Assembly: GCA_024036415.1 (NCBI GenBank)
Contig: JAMWET010005032.1
Location: forward strand, 186,001-250,000
Direction: 5' to 3'
DNA length: 64,000 nucleotides
Origin: Prochilodus magdalenae
Lineage: Eukaryota; Chordata; Actinopteri; Characiformes; Prochilodontidae
Shown here: positions 25,651 through 42,900 of the stretch, piece by piece
How positions within the stretch are numbered: the first letter of the stretch is position 1
How the letters are laid out: each line of letters starts with the position of its first letter
Program-made: the position numbers and the translations under genes
The notes under the pieces: generated by a model
What the model was told of the DNA's origin: nothing
What the model saw: the letters and a program-made list of their open reading frames with translations, nothing else
The model's database searches: none

Positions 25651-27344
25651 TAAAAATATATGTAACAGTTGATATAATGTATTTGTTAAGCCCCTTGAAG
25701 TAAACCAATAAGTCTACACTTCAATCACCTTGACTGCTTCATTTCAAATTCAAATTTCAAGTTGGATGGATTCTGTCTGTTTTTTTTAAGGGGGACCTGC
25801 AAATTGTAACAGAGCCAAGTCAGAAATACTAGTAGAGTCCAATAGGCAATACTCATCTCAAGTCCTGCTAACTGGTTAACCACAATAGCATTTTAGAACA
25901 AGAAGAAAAGAGAATGCATCCCAGTGTCAGGGCTGTTGATAGGTGTCTCTCGAGCCTCTCCCCTGCCACGTGTCGTCTGAAGAGGCTCCAGCTCCAGGCA
26001 GCAGCCAAAGGCCTGGACCTGAGCCACAACTCCTTCAGTCCTGCTCAGGACAGAATGGCTCCAAAACAAACACCGTCACTGCTCGGCAGCATGTGGATCA
26101 CTGAGTAAAAAAGACAGGTCACTGGCAAAAGAGGGATGGAGGGAAATGCTTTGACACTGCTAAGAACTGTCACATTGTTGGGAGTGCTAGGATGAAGAGA
26201 GGTGCTTTGCTACATAGCATTCTTGTGTCTCTACTGAAAGAAAGTCGGTTAGGCTTTCTCTTTAATACCACATTGCCATTATATCAAAATATTCCTGGAT
26301 GTGTTTATGGAAACTATCCATAGAAATCGAAAGAACAGCATGTTTCCATCTATGTATACAGTTCTGTACAAATATCACTGGTGATAAATTATTTAGACCA
26401 CCCGTAGTTAATATGATTTTCCTTTAAGTACAAGTTGTTAATTTTCCACTCTCGAGGGAAAAAAGCTGAGAACATGAACTCACCAACTCGTGTATTTAAG
26501 GTGTTAGTACAATCAGGCTCCTGCAGAGGCCAATTCTGCAATTCTTTGATGCGACCTGCTGAATGTTGATGTGGCCTATATCTAAAAACTTGTCCAGTCC
26601 TTGCCAAATAGAATCACAGCTGTTATTCTTACTCATGTAGGTATTACACACCATTAGGTATGTTTCAGTCACAGGTGAATATATATATGTATATAATATT
26701 TTAATATATATTTTTTATATTAGACAAAAATGGGGACTAAAAGCAGATTTGATGCCACAACAACTTACTATCACCTCTTGAGGTACAAAGTGGTATTGCA
26801 AGACAAGACTGGCCTGCGCTAGCTGGTTAGCATGCTAAAAGAAATCTTTGACATATTATCAAAACTTTTTTGTCACATTCTGTTGATAATTTTAGGGTTT
26901 TTTATATTTATTTAAAAAATGTGCATATAGTGAATTCAAGTATTGTTTATCCTTAGCTTCTTACCGGCCTTGCACAGACCTTTTCTTTCGTGTGCCCCTT
27001 CCTAATGCAAATAGATGGTCTTACATATACTGTCCTCATAAACTCCTGGAAAATCTATAGTATAAAAGATGATTTAGACTGGCAATTAGATAAATGGATG
27101 AATGGATAATTAGTGAATAAGAGCTGCAGATACAATGTGAGTGTATGGAGTGTGCTTTGTGGGCATGTGTGGGAGTTTATGGATGATCACCACGCCTCCA
27201 GGCTCCTGAGGCAGGAGCAGGCTTTTATTACAGTAGTTTTCCTCTCTGAGCTAGACAGAGGAGCGTAAATCCCCTTTCCCTCACAGCAGCAGCTTCACTA
27301 CCCCACACTCTCCGAAGCCAATCACTCTCTGCAAAACCTTCAGC
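25651..27344. other. Intergenic region upstream of clec3b
   Basis: No recognisable exon. A 64-codon open segment at 25914-26108 has no family resemblance and no splice context. The last few hundred bases should hold the clec3b promoter and 5' UTR. I see no clear TATA box there. Confidence 0.5.
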
Positions 27345-32193
<4,849 letters not shown>

Positions 32194-33272
32194 GAGCCTG
32201 TATGGTCCCTAGCGGCGTCGGTTTTCCTTTCAGCCTTCACTGTCCTTTCCATTAGACTAAACTTCCCATCATTCCTCAGCAGCAGCCTTGCCAGCATTGT
32301 GTGGGCTCACCCAAGTGTTCATGTTCCTTTTGTTGAGGTTTTGGGTAGAACTGAGATGGTCATTATATTCTGTATGACTTTTTGGTCATAAATGAGATCA
32401 AATGTTTCTTTGGGTGTCTAATTATACACACGTACACAGGGAAACAAAACAGATCATATTGCAGCTCCTCCTAAAGGATCCAGGTTAAAGCAGAATTTAG
32501 AGTGGTTTGATGAGAAATCGTAGAAAGATGTGCACTTGGATTGTCTTTACAGTGGTGTTGATGGAAACGCAGTCGTGGTGTCTACAGCACACATTTAGCA
32601 GTTTTATTTACTACCCAAAACCATCCGTAAACATACATTTGAAGTTTTATATACATAACACATGTTAATAATAGAAAAAAAATAAAATAATAGGGTTTAA
32701 GAAAAATAAAACAGTGTCTTAAAACAGTGCCGCATAGTTCCCTGCAAAAAAACATTGGCACTATGTCTGCTTTTTTTTAAATCGTTAACTTGTCAAAAGT
32801 CCATAAAATGCCGTGCACAACATAATGGAACTTTAGAGTTTGTGAGAACATACTGACAGCATTACCAGTGTCTTGCCACAACCTCCTAGAATGTTGCCAG
32901 ATAACATCAAAATGTTGACACCATTTCTGTGCATAACTTTGCCTTAGTAATGAGATTTTAGTTGTATTAAAATACCTCAGCCAGCTAGTTCCCCATCAAC
33001 ACCACTGTGAATAACTTTGCCTTATTAAATTTCTCCAGAACTGTGCATTTCCAACCAAACCACTCTAAATGACACTGTTTAGATCTGAATTATCCAATTA
33101 TGACAAAGTTTGGAGAAGTCAGTCAAATTTTATTTTAACTGAGTTTTGGCTTGCATCATAATATGCAATATTTACCACTGTGTGACATTTACAAAGAATC
33201 GCTCTTATGTCCCCTTGCTGGATATAAATGCTGCAAGCTTCTCCCTTTAGCTCTTTAGCATCTAATCAGTAC

Positions 33273-33278
33273 AATAAA
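33273..33278 (+). promoter_or_regulatory. Probable clec3b polyadenylation signal
   Basis: AATAAA about 1.08 kb after the clec3b stop, followed by GT-rich sequence. Another AATAAA lies near 32680 in an A-rich run and could be used instead. Confidence 0.5.
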
Positions 33279-33530
33279 GATTGTTTCAGAGTGCTAGCCT
33301 CACGTTGCTTGTTTATTTTACTTACTTTAAATGCATGTCTAATATGTTGAACATTATTAAATATACCAAAACCTTTACTAAAAACATTACTGCAAATACC
33401 AAAAATAAGAAGTTCAATAAAAACAAACAAGTGGGACACAGGTGATTAAATACTGTACATAAAAATGTATTAACTAAAAGGGTGGGAGAAATGCACATCG
33501 CAAAGAGTTTCGGAAGATAAATAAAAGCCA

Positions 33531-33536
33531 TTTATT
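33531..33536 (-). promoter_or_regulatory. Probable cdcp1 polyadenylation signal
   Basis: TTTATT on the plus strand (AATAAA on the minus strand), about 440 bp downstream of the cdcp1 stop codon. With the clec3b signal at 33273 this leaves about 250 bp between the two convergent genes. Confidence 0.5.
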
Positions 33537-33972
33537 TGAATCTCAGGGTCCAGACAAAGGGCATACACAAACACCAGAAATCTTGACTTTTGTCAGAAAA
33601 AGCATTAGTGGACACGAAGTATGTACAAATAAGCTAAATGTATCATTAAGATCCTCTAAAGAGCCCATGTGTCTGTATTTCGGTTGTCATTACAATGTAT
33701 GTACAAACAAGTTTATAAAACCGGCATTTCAGCAAATGCGAACAAACATAAAACCAGTGGAGCTTTTGCTGATGCAGAAAAATCTGCTTAACTTTAAAAT
33801 GTCTTTAAAATACAAATGAAGCAAACATGTCTAGATGTGTGTTCCAGCGATGTGAGCTTCATATCATAATATTCAATATTCACACTTTGGCCATCGGGCC
33901 CAACCTGTACATGTAAAACCTGAAACAGAACTGTCATTACACAATTCACATCCTTCTGTCCGTCATCCAATA

Positions 33973-36900
33973 CTACATGTCGGGCATGTCATAGTGTGGC
34001 TCAGCTTCATCAGATTCTGACCAAGAGCTGGTCTCAGGTTCTGGTGGCTGCAATGGCTCCACAGCAGATAAGCGGATCGGGGTTGGATCACCTGGGTTCT
34101 TAAAAGTATACAATTCGTTATGCACCATTCTGTGATCCTCGTAGCCCATGCTGTCTATCGGGCCCAGTGGAGTGCGAGGTCTGGAGGGGATGAAGGTTTG
34201 GGATGGGTCTAGGAAAGGACGGTAAACATCCCTCTCAGGTCTTTGGCCTGCATCTGTCTCAGATCCGACCTCTTTGATTGATGTGTCCTTTGGACCTGTG
34301 AATGTGCGGTATGTGCCCATCTGATGGCCATTAAAATTACCAGGCCCCCTATCTGTGTGACCATCCTGTGCTAAAAGATGGCCATAGACCATGGTATCAT
34401 CAATAGAGGCATATACAGGGGACTCGGTTTCCCCTAATTTTGAGAAGCTTGCATCACCAGGCAGGGAGACAGGGCCTTTGGGAATATAGATGGAGGATCG
34501 ATTGAGCTCCCGCTTCTTTTTTCTGTTGGTAAGAACAAAGTCAAATAGGAAGAAGAAATGTTGAAACGTTCACAAATGGAAAGTTTTACATTAAGAGAAT
34601 GGTCTTACCAACAAATCATTAAATAAACTAAAGCAAATTGGTATATGCTTAGTCCAGTATGGGACAACATTTCCATATAATTTCTTTGAAGGTTTGTGAT
34701 TAAACGTCTGACAACTTTTATCAGAAAGAGGAGTCAATGCTTAGCACTGATGGGTTCAGAAAGGTTTGTGTTTAACGTGAGGCCAACTACTTTCTATAGG
34801 GTTATAAACTATATGCTTATATATATATATTTTTTTTCTTAGAGGTCAATCTTTAGCTCTCTGAATGTTGTGTGATAGTTTCTCTTAGCACATGCTATTA
34901 CAGTACTTCTCTTGTTTTGGATTGGAGTTGTTATTCCTCTGCATCTAGGTAAATTTAAGTAAGCAAGCTTTATATATATATATATATAACCATCACACAC
35001 AAAGTACACACTTTCAAACTATTGTGGTTCAATTTCCAGTAATGTCATGAAAAAATGTCATGAAAAAAGAAAAAAGTGCCAACCTAGGCCTTCTGAAGGA
35101 AATGTCAATGACTGAATACAAGCAGCCATGAAATCAACGGGTGGTCACATACATTACATATTACGCAATTCCATATAGCTTAATATGTCTGCTTCATGTA
35201 ATCCAAGTAATGTCTTTTAGAAGCTTCAAATGTCTGTGTTTAATATATAGCTGCTTTTTGTATTTTCTATCCCACAATAAACATTGCAGTGATTTCACGC
35301 ATACAGGCATAATGAATAGTCACATAAGTAGACAACTGAAATCAATAGCATATTGACTCACCTCACAACTACACAAACTACAGCAAGAATGATGATCATG
35401 ACTGCCAGCAGTGCTCCAACAACAGCCAAAATGATGCTCAGCAGTTTCCCTAAAATAAGAAAAGTAGGCAGTAAGATACATATCAAAATTCATTATTATA
35501 TTGACATACATAACTCAATATTTATATGTGTACAATATATACGTATCAATATTTATATGAATAAAAAACATGCAAAAAGTACAGTTAGTAACAAAGACTT
35601 TTATTTATATATCTGTTGTGAGCTCTTACGGGTTTTCTTCTGCAGAGAGATCTTGCTGAGAACAGCGAATGCGCCACGCTCGGGTTCACAGTTGGACATG
35701 TTGAAATAAAAACTACTTTGAATGTCGTATTTCTCATCATATTTCTCATCCTCCCTGAAGCCAAGCTCCTTCTGGGAGTTAATTTCCTGAATCACCACTC
35801 TGGTGTGACTCTGATCACAACGAGGCTGGGAGACGTTGAGTAAGAGAAGCTCAGCACTATACTCCTCTGGAACGGTTACGATCCATGATATGGTGGAATC
35901 TGATTTCATTGGTTCAGGCCAGTTGGGTGTTGCAAGCAGAACAGAAGTTGAAACGAGTGGAGAAAGAGTATAGATGAATTTATCTGTGAAGAAACAGGAG
36001 AACGAGAGAGAGGATGAGGACTGGAAAGAAAACCAAGCTTAGCATTTCTGCGTTGACAGCAAGCAACGTCAAATGTACCTGTGATCTCTGGTCTAAAGGA
36101 GACATTGAGAAAAGATTGCTGTTGGCTCAGCTCTTTATTCCCATCAGCTTTAGCAGTGATGGTGACATTGGAGAACATCTGGACCTTCTGGATGGTGCCC
36201 TGGTTACCACGGGAGCAGAACTGACCAAGATCTGACCCATCGGTGTCAGAGACTAGCAAAGAGACGGAGCCATCACACCCTTGCTCTGGCAAAGACTGCT
36301 GCAGGTTGCCCTGAGATGCGCTCAGTTCCACAGAACCCTGCTCAGGTACGCGCAAGTCCCATTTGAACTGCCGCAGAGTAGGCAGGCAGGATTCCAGAGG
36401 GGGGATTGTGAGGGGATGGCCAGTCACTGAACATGAAGGCAAACTCTGGCACTCTGAAAGAGATTGTGGTTATTTGAGGTGAAAACATTGTGGGAATGTC
36501 GAAAGCATGAAGCAGACAATTAATCTTCATCACCAGTGTATTTCTGAAGTGACAGAACATCTCTCAGAAAAAAGGAACCCTGTCATTGTGTCACCTGACA
36601 ATGATATCCATTTGCTTGACTACGAGGTACAATCCAACAAAGACTTTTCGTATCGTGCCCTGAAAACTTAAATCTCAAAAAAACAAGACCTGATACTGGA
36701 AGCCTGTTAACTGAGATCTGACTGTACTTTTCCCATGTAAGGGTGAGATGCAGTGAGGTCTATAATTAGGTATGGAAGTTCTGTACTCTAAAATGTTTTT
36801 CAGCTTGAACATCATTTCTGTAAGTAACTGCATTTCCTGGATGAAAGTTTGGTTTAAAACTACTGTAAACCAGCTGTGTTTCCATTAGCATTCTTTCTAA

Positions 36901-39900
36901 CAAGCTAGCAGAGCAAGGTGAAGTCGTAACAGCAGCCTACCACATTAAACCCAGTGTAAAATAAGTAAGTCAGATTTCCTGGGTTTGAAATATAAAACAT
37001 TTTTACTAAGCTCAGAGTATGGTAATAAACTAACTGTTTACAGAGTAAAAGAACCTTTACTCTACTTTTAAATGATAGCTGGGTTAGGTCATGCGGCAAA
37101 GAGATACAGTAAGTAGTTAAACTATAACACTGACTGGTGTTTTGAGAAGATAAATACATAAAGTTATCACTCATATCACTAACGTTAGCTGGGTAAACGG
37201 GTAACTAACATTAGCTGCTAACAATAGTCACTTTCATGGAGGCGTCCATGTTTTTCCCACTTTGTTGGGAATTCAGCAAAGCTCAAATGTTGAGGTGTAG
37301 TGGATGAGGGCATATTAACTTGGCAGCCTTTCATGCTGGGCTTGCAGACTAGGGGCTTGGACCCAGTGCAAACAGGTTAACAAGTTGCGCATGCATATAG
37401 ACTTAGTATAATATAGAACCTTAATTTTTCTACTGGTTTATTGTTGTTGTTTTTAAAAAAATTTTTTTTAATGTTAATTCAGCCCTACTGTACTGTACGA
37501 ACTCAGTTTAGTATTGCTACCAACCTTCAGATTAAGGCTATGAAATTATCCTGCTTATATCTGTAATGCTGGCAGCATTTTCTAATAAGGACATTTAGGC
37601 TGTCCAATATATCCTACCTACAGTTTTATGTAGAACGCTACCTATACACATGTGCTAAGGTGGGGTATTTCAATAAGGCAGGACATAATACCTTATTCTA
37701 AAAGTTTGTGAAAACACATTTCTATTTTACTATCCAAACAGTCAAAAGATTGTTTTAGGGGCCTAAAAACAGAAGATTAGGACAGGCAATTATTTGTTTA
37801 GGTAGGTTAAGACATGACTACTATATTCAAGTCTTGGCATATAAAACATCAACCTGGTTTTCAGCAGGTTTTTTTTTTTTTTTTTACATTCCAACTAGCA
37901 TCATGCTAACTTTCCACTCATTGCTAGCCAGATTACTCATTTAAAGCAGACAGAAACTCTAATTGTCTTACCTATGGTCTTGGTGGCTGTAAGAAAGAGT
38001 TCTTCACTAGGGCAGTCAAGGAAGGACAGGTCAACTCTGGAGTTTGGAGGCACCATTATCTTCTTCTGCAGTACCGAGTCCTTGCGGAGCTCACATAAAG
38101 AAGCAGGGTTTGTGTTCTCTATTTCGAGACTCAGTCCTTGAACATTCTGAAGATCTACTATGCAATGAACTGACAAAAATAGAATAATATACACTTTACA
38201 GAACAGAAAAGAAATCCAGTACTGATGAACTTCATGCACTATACCATACACTATATATACACACTATACATTAACGTATTGCAACTTTAAACATCCAAGA
38301 GACTACAAGCCCTGTTATAGCATCCAGTAAATGTTTTTTAAGGCACATTTTACATGCAAAGAAAAACCAACCTGGATATCCACTTCTGAACACAGAGACC
38401 ATGTAGCTGAGAGAGAGACTAGGTTTTTGGAAGGCATCACAATTCATCAGTGACAGATTAAAGTTTCCTTGAAGATTGGTTGGTTGCTTTTGGTCTAGAC
38501 TTTTTTCAGTGAGAACATTGTCCTGCTGGTATATTACTTTGATTTCGTTGTTTTGGCATTTCGGCAATGTCTTTGTAAGTAATTCAATGGTGACGTTGTG
38601 CATAGTAGGTACATTAAAGTTCCACTTCATCACATAATTGCTAGGAATATCATTGGCACTGAAGTCTGTGTTTGTCTGCCCACGAGGCAGAGCAGCATCC
38701 ACTACGACTGATGCAGAACCTAAAATGGGCCCTGTATTAAAAGAAAAAAAGAAACTTGTCATTTAAAGTACATCATCATTGTAGCTACATGTCTATAAAC
38801 AGGAGTTCTTTAGTAAAGGTAATCACTATATACACAGTCGAGTCACATTATTATGATCACCATCTACTATACAGAACAAAAGCCATGTGCAGCACTAACA
38901 GTAGCTAAACAGTCTGGGAGTGACTCAGTAAGGTCCTGGTAGGTTGTCACAGACATCTGCAGCCATGCTGACTGCAGGGCATCCCATAACTACTGGAGGG
39001 TGTGCTGGGAAGAATCCATAGCGGAAAAACACAACAATCGAGGGGTTCCCACAAAAGGTCAACTGTTTATGGCAACGGTTTTATACACCTGTGACCACGG
39101 AAGTGATTGGAACACCTTAATTCAATTATTTGGATGGGTGACTGAATACTTTTGGCAGTATAGTGTATATATCAATTAGTACCGCAGGGGACTAAGCACC
39201 CAAGATTTTCACTCACCTTCACACCTTTGTACATGTGACCTGACAGTATACATGATTTGAATAAAGACATTATAGCACTGGTTCTCAAAGTGGTCCTAAA
39301 AGCCCCAGAAAGTCTACATTTTTGTTCCAACCTCTCACAATACAATACTCACAAAAGACCCGGAGGACTAGTTTGAGAACAATACATTTTAATGTGACAG
39401 CCCCGTCGGGACTATGGGCATTTATGCAACCATATTTAAAACCAGGTCAATAACAATGACCACAACAGTACGCTACACAAATATGTTACTTCATTATTTC
39501 TCTCAGATCTGTAGCTTTCGGTTTAGCTTCAAATATTAATATTATTATATTTCTCTTTACCTAAATTATTTACTTATTAAAGCACACAAAAACAATAATA
39601 GAACATTGCTTACCATTATTCTTGGAGTATTTGAAGTCTGATGGGGTCAGAGCTGTGTCTCTGGGAACCTCCAGCCTAAGACGACATTTATATAGGCCTT
39701 GTATGCGACTGATGGTGCCATTTCGACAGAATGTACCCACAGCAAGGGGTCCTGTTCGTGGGTACATGAAGATGGTGTAGGTGTGTTTGTCAGAGCAGTG
39801 ATCTGACGATGCAATCTGTCTCATTCCTGGTGCTGGGAAGTCTAGCTGGTAAGCCATTGTGGTTCCCACTTTCAGGTCCCATATAAAAGTCCTGTTGAAG

Positions 39901-42900
39901 TCTGTGAAGAACGAACCCTCTGGATATATGGTATCATAATTGCAGTCCTTAGAACAATCTGAAAACAAACAAGCAGAAAAGTATATCCAGTTCTGGAGAA
40001 GAGTATAATACCACTCAGAAAGATTTAAATTCATTAGCTAGGACATGCTGCAATAGGTGACAAGAGGAAATATTGTGGGCCCTTTGACTACTGCAGAGCA
40101 CATACAAAGCGTTACTGTCAAAAGGCCCAATACTCATGGAATTTAGATACATCACCGTATTCACAATATACATGAACGTTACCTACAGTATATGTTTAAA
40201 ACCTTAGAAGACTCTTCCACGCAAAAAACCAAATCATTTAACATTGACCAGTCCCCACAAAGAGCACTGGAATTTAAGAAGAGACCCGAGAAGGTCAGAG
40301 GTGCCGCACATAGGGAGGATTAGAATGACCCCAGGGGCCCACCTTTTAATTAAAATGCTTTATCAATTAAATAATAACTAAATAATAATTAAATACAGAA
40401 CTGTATCTATTGAGTCTTGTATTATGTCACCACTACAGTAACAATTCCCCACCATGGAAATTGTCAGTGGTTTAGTGGAGCAGAACAGCATTCTGATTTT
40501 TGTATTCAGATCTCATGTAATGAAAGTAAAGATGATATAGGAAGTGGGCTAGGGAATGCTATGCAGTCATGAGAGTATACGCTCATCTCTAGTCCCGCCT
40601 TCTATTATTAGGGCTGGTTAAAGTACAAGTTCAAACCAGAATATCTCTAGTATTCCTCATTCCTTTCATGATGTATAGTTTGATAAACAAGCATGTTTGT
40701 GGAAATGTTATGGATAATATAGTATTGATATGCAGTCCTATTCATATTTGCCGGATGCTCTGTGTACAGTAAGAACTGGAAATTGAGGGCTATAACAAAA
40801 TAAAGGGTTAAGAACGTGTGGCATGCTTGAAATGTTCTGATAGGGTGGATCTCATCTCAAATTGTCGCTCTTTGAATCCTTAGTCTTATCTCCTCCAGCC
40901 CATGACCCGCAAACTGATCATAACCAGCCATCTTTAAGGAGAATCAATTCTTTAAAACATGTGTAGAGGAATCGAGGAAAAAAAAAAGGCTTCCAGAGTG
41001 AGGGTACATTTGTGCATCCTAAACAGAAGTCATGGGGTGATCATACTTAACAGGAAAATTCTGTCAAATGATTATGAATTTTATTTAAATTGTTGATGTG
41101 GTGGAAGTTTAATGAAGCATTCAACAAGTTGATACGTTAATACTGCTTATTCTATAACTGCTTATTATTAGTAGATCTGATAATAGTGATCGAGTGCAGG
41201 AAGTCTCACTTGACAAAACACCTTTGATATGGATTCCACTGTCCTTGCATCCTTTCCTTATTTCCTCAGAGGGAGGACCAAGACATGAGGAAATGAGGCA
41301 AAGAAAGGAAACACGCATGAGATATAAAAGTTCTAAAGATAAAAGATCGAACCAGGTTCTGCTAAAGAAAGTAAGGTGGGGTTTGCACACAGGTATCAGA
41401 GGGCCCAAAATACCTAGGACAAATTACTGGGACTGCTTACCAAAGTCCTTGTTGACCTCAACAGTGAAGAGATCCTGAGGCTTGGAGCAGCTAAACTCCA
41501 CTTTCGTGGTTTGAGGTTCACTGAGGATCTGTTCTGAACCACAAGTCCGGGAGGGGCCTTCACCCACACACACAGTACATTCAGGACCATCTGCCTTCTT
41601 GCGGATGACCACCCAGGTGTTGGGGTCAGGGACAACGATCATTGTACGACCCTCTAATAAAAAATAAAAAAAACAGACAGAAAGAGAAGTAAGGTAATGA
41701 GTAGTCACAGTATGATGCATACTATCTGTAGTCAAACAACAATAAAGTAAATCAAATCAAAGTGTGACATTTATTCTGGAAAAAGGTGCTAAACCATCTT
41801 TTATTAATGGTCTTTTATCTTTTTAAAAGTAGCATTGCCTCTGCACCATCATGCGCCATAACATTGTTTAAAGAACTTTGTAAACAAATTGTTAAAAACC
41901 TCCCCTGAAAATTGCTTGTAAGGCCTTTTAAAAACCATTAAAATAGATGGTTTTGTACCTTTGAGGTCGTATTTATTAGGTTTATACTGACAGAAACAAA
42001 CATTTGTCTGTAAAGTACTGTTTTGTTTGACAACGTAAGCTAAAACTGCACACAAACGTGCGTAATGTGTGGAATAGTACACTGTTTGAGTAGGTGTAGC
42101 ACGCTTTTGGATGTTCTGCTTAAATCGAGCGCCGCAGTAGAAGAATGAATGGTACATACTTTTCAGGAGGTTTTTTGGCATCACTGTGAACAGCGTGAGG
42201 GCTGGCTTTTCCTGCTGCGGGACTTGAAGAGTCACTGTGGCCTGGTTAGGTAGTTCTAATTGTGCTACAGAACCATTCCTGCAGTATGGCTGACTTTGAG
42301 GTATGGCATCAGATCCATTTGTGGCCACAGTGTAACTGTATCCATCTTCACAGTTCTTCCCTTCAGGCACCTTTTTCAGACCATCTCCAGGAAAGTCCAC
42401 AATCAAAGCCATTTCTGCAGGAGCCCTCAACTCCCAAACAAACTTTCTGTTGAAGTCTGAGAGTAATGAGGCTGGCACATTTCCTTGAGCAGGAGTGCAA
42501 GCCTTTGTGGTACATTCTGAGAACAATAAGTTACAATACAGATCTTTTAAAATCATGAATGAGGATGTGAAAGCAGTTATTGGGGCATTAACATGAAGTG
42601 CATGTGCAGATTTGAACGACAATCAATTTAGAAGGCATGTTTAGCCATGCTGTTCCAGGCTATAGGCCAGTGTACTGGCAAGAACCATGTGATATGAAAT
42701 GTACACTATATTGCCTAAAGTATTTGCTCATCTGCATTTGAACTTAAGTGACACCCCATTATTTATCCATAGGGTTTAATATGATGTTGGCCCACCCTTT
42801 GTAGTTATAACAGCTTCAACTCCTCTGGGAAGGCTTTCCACAAGGTTTAGGAAGGTGTATATGGGAATTTTTGACCAATCTTCCAGAAGCACATTTGTGA

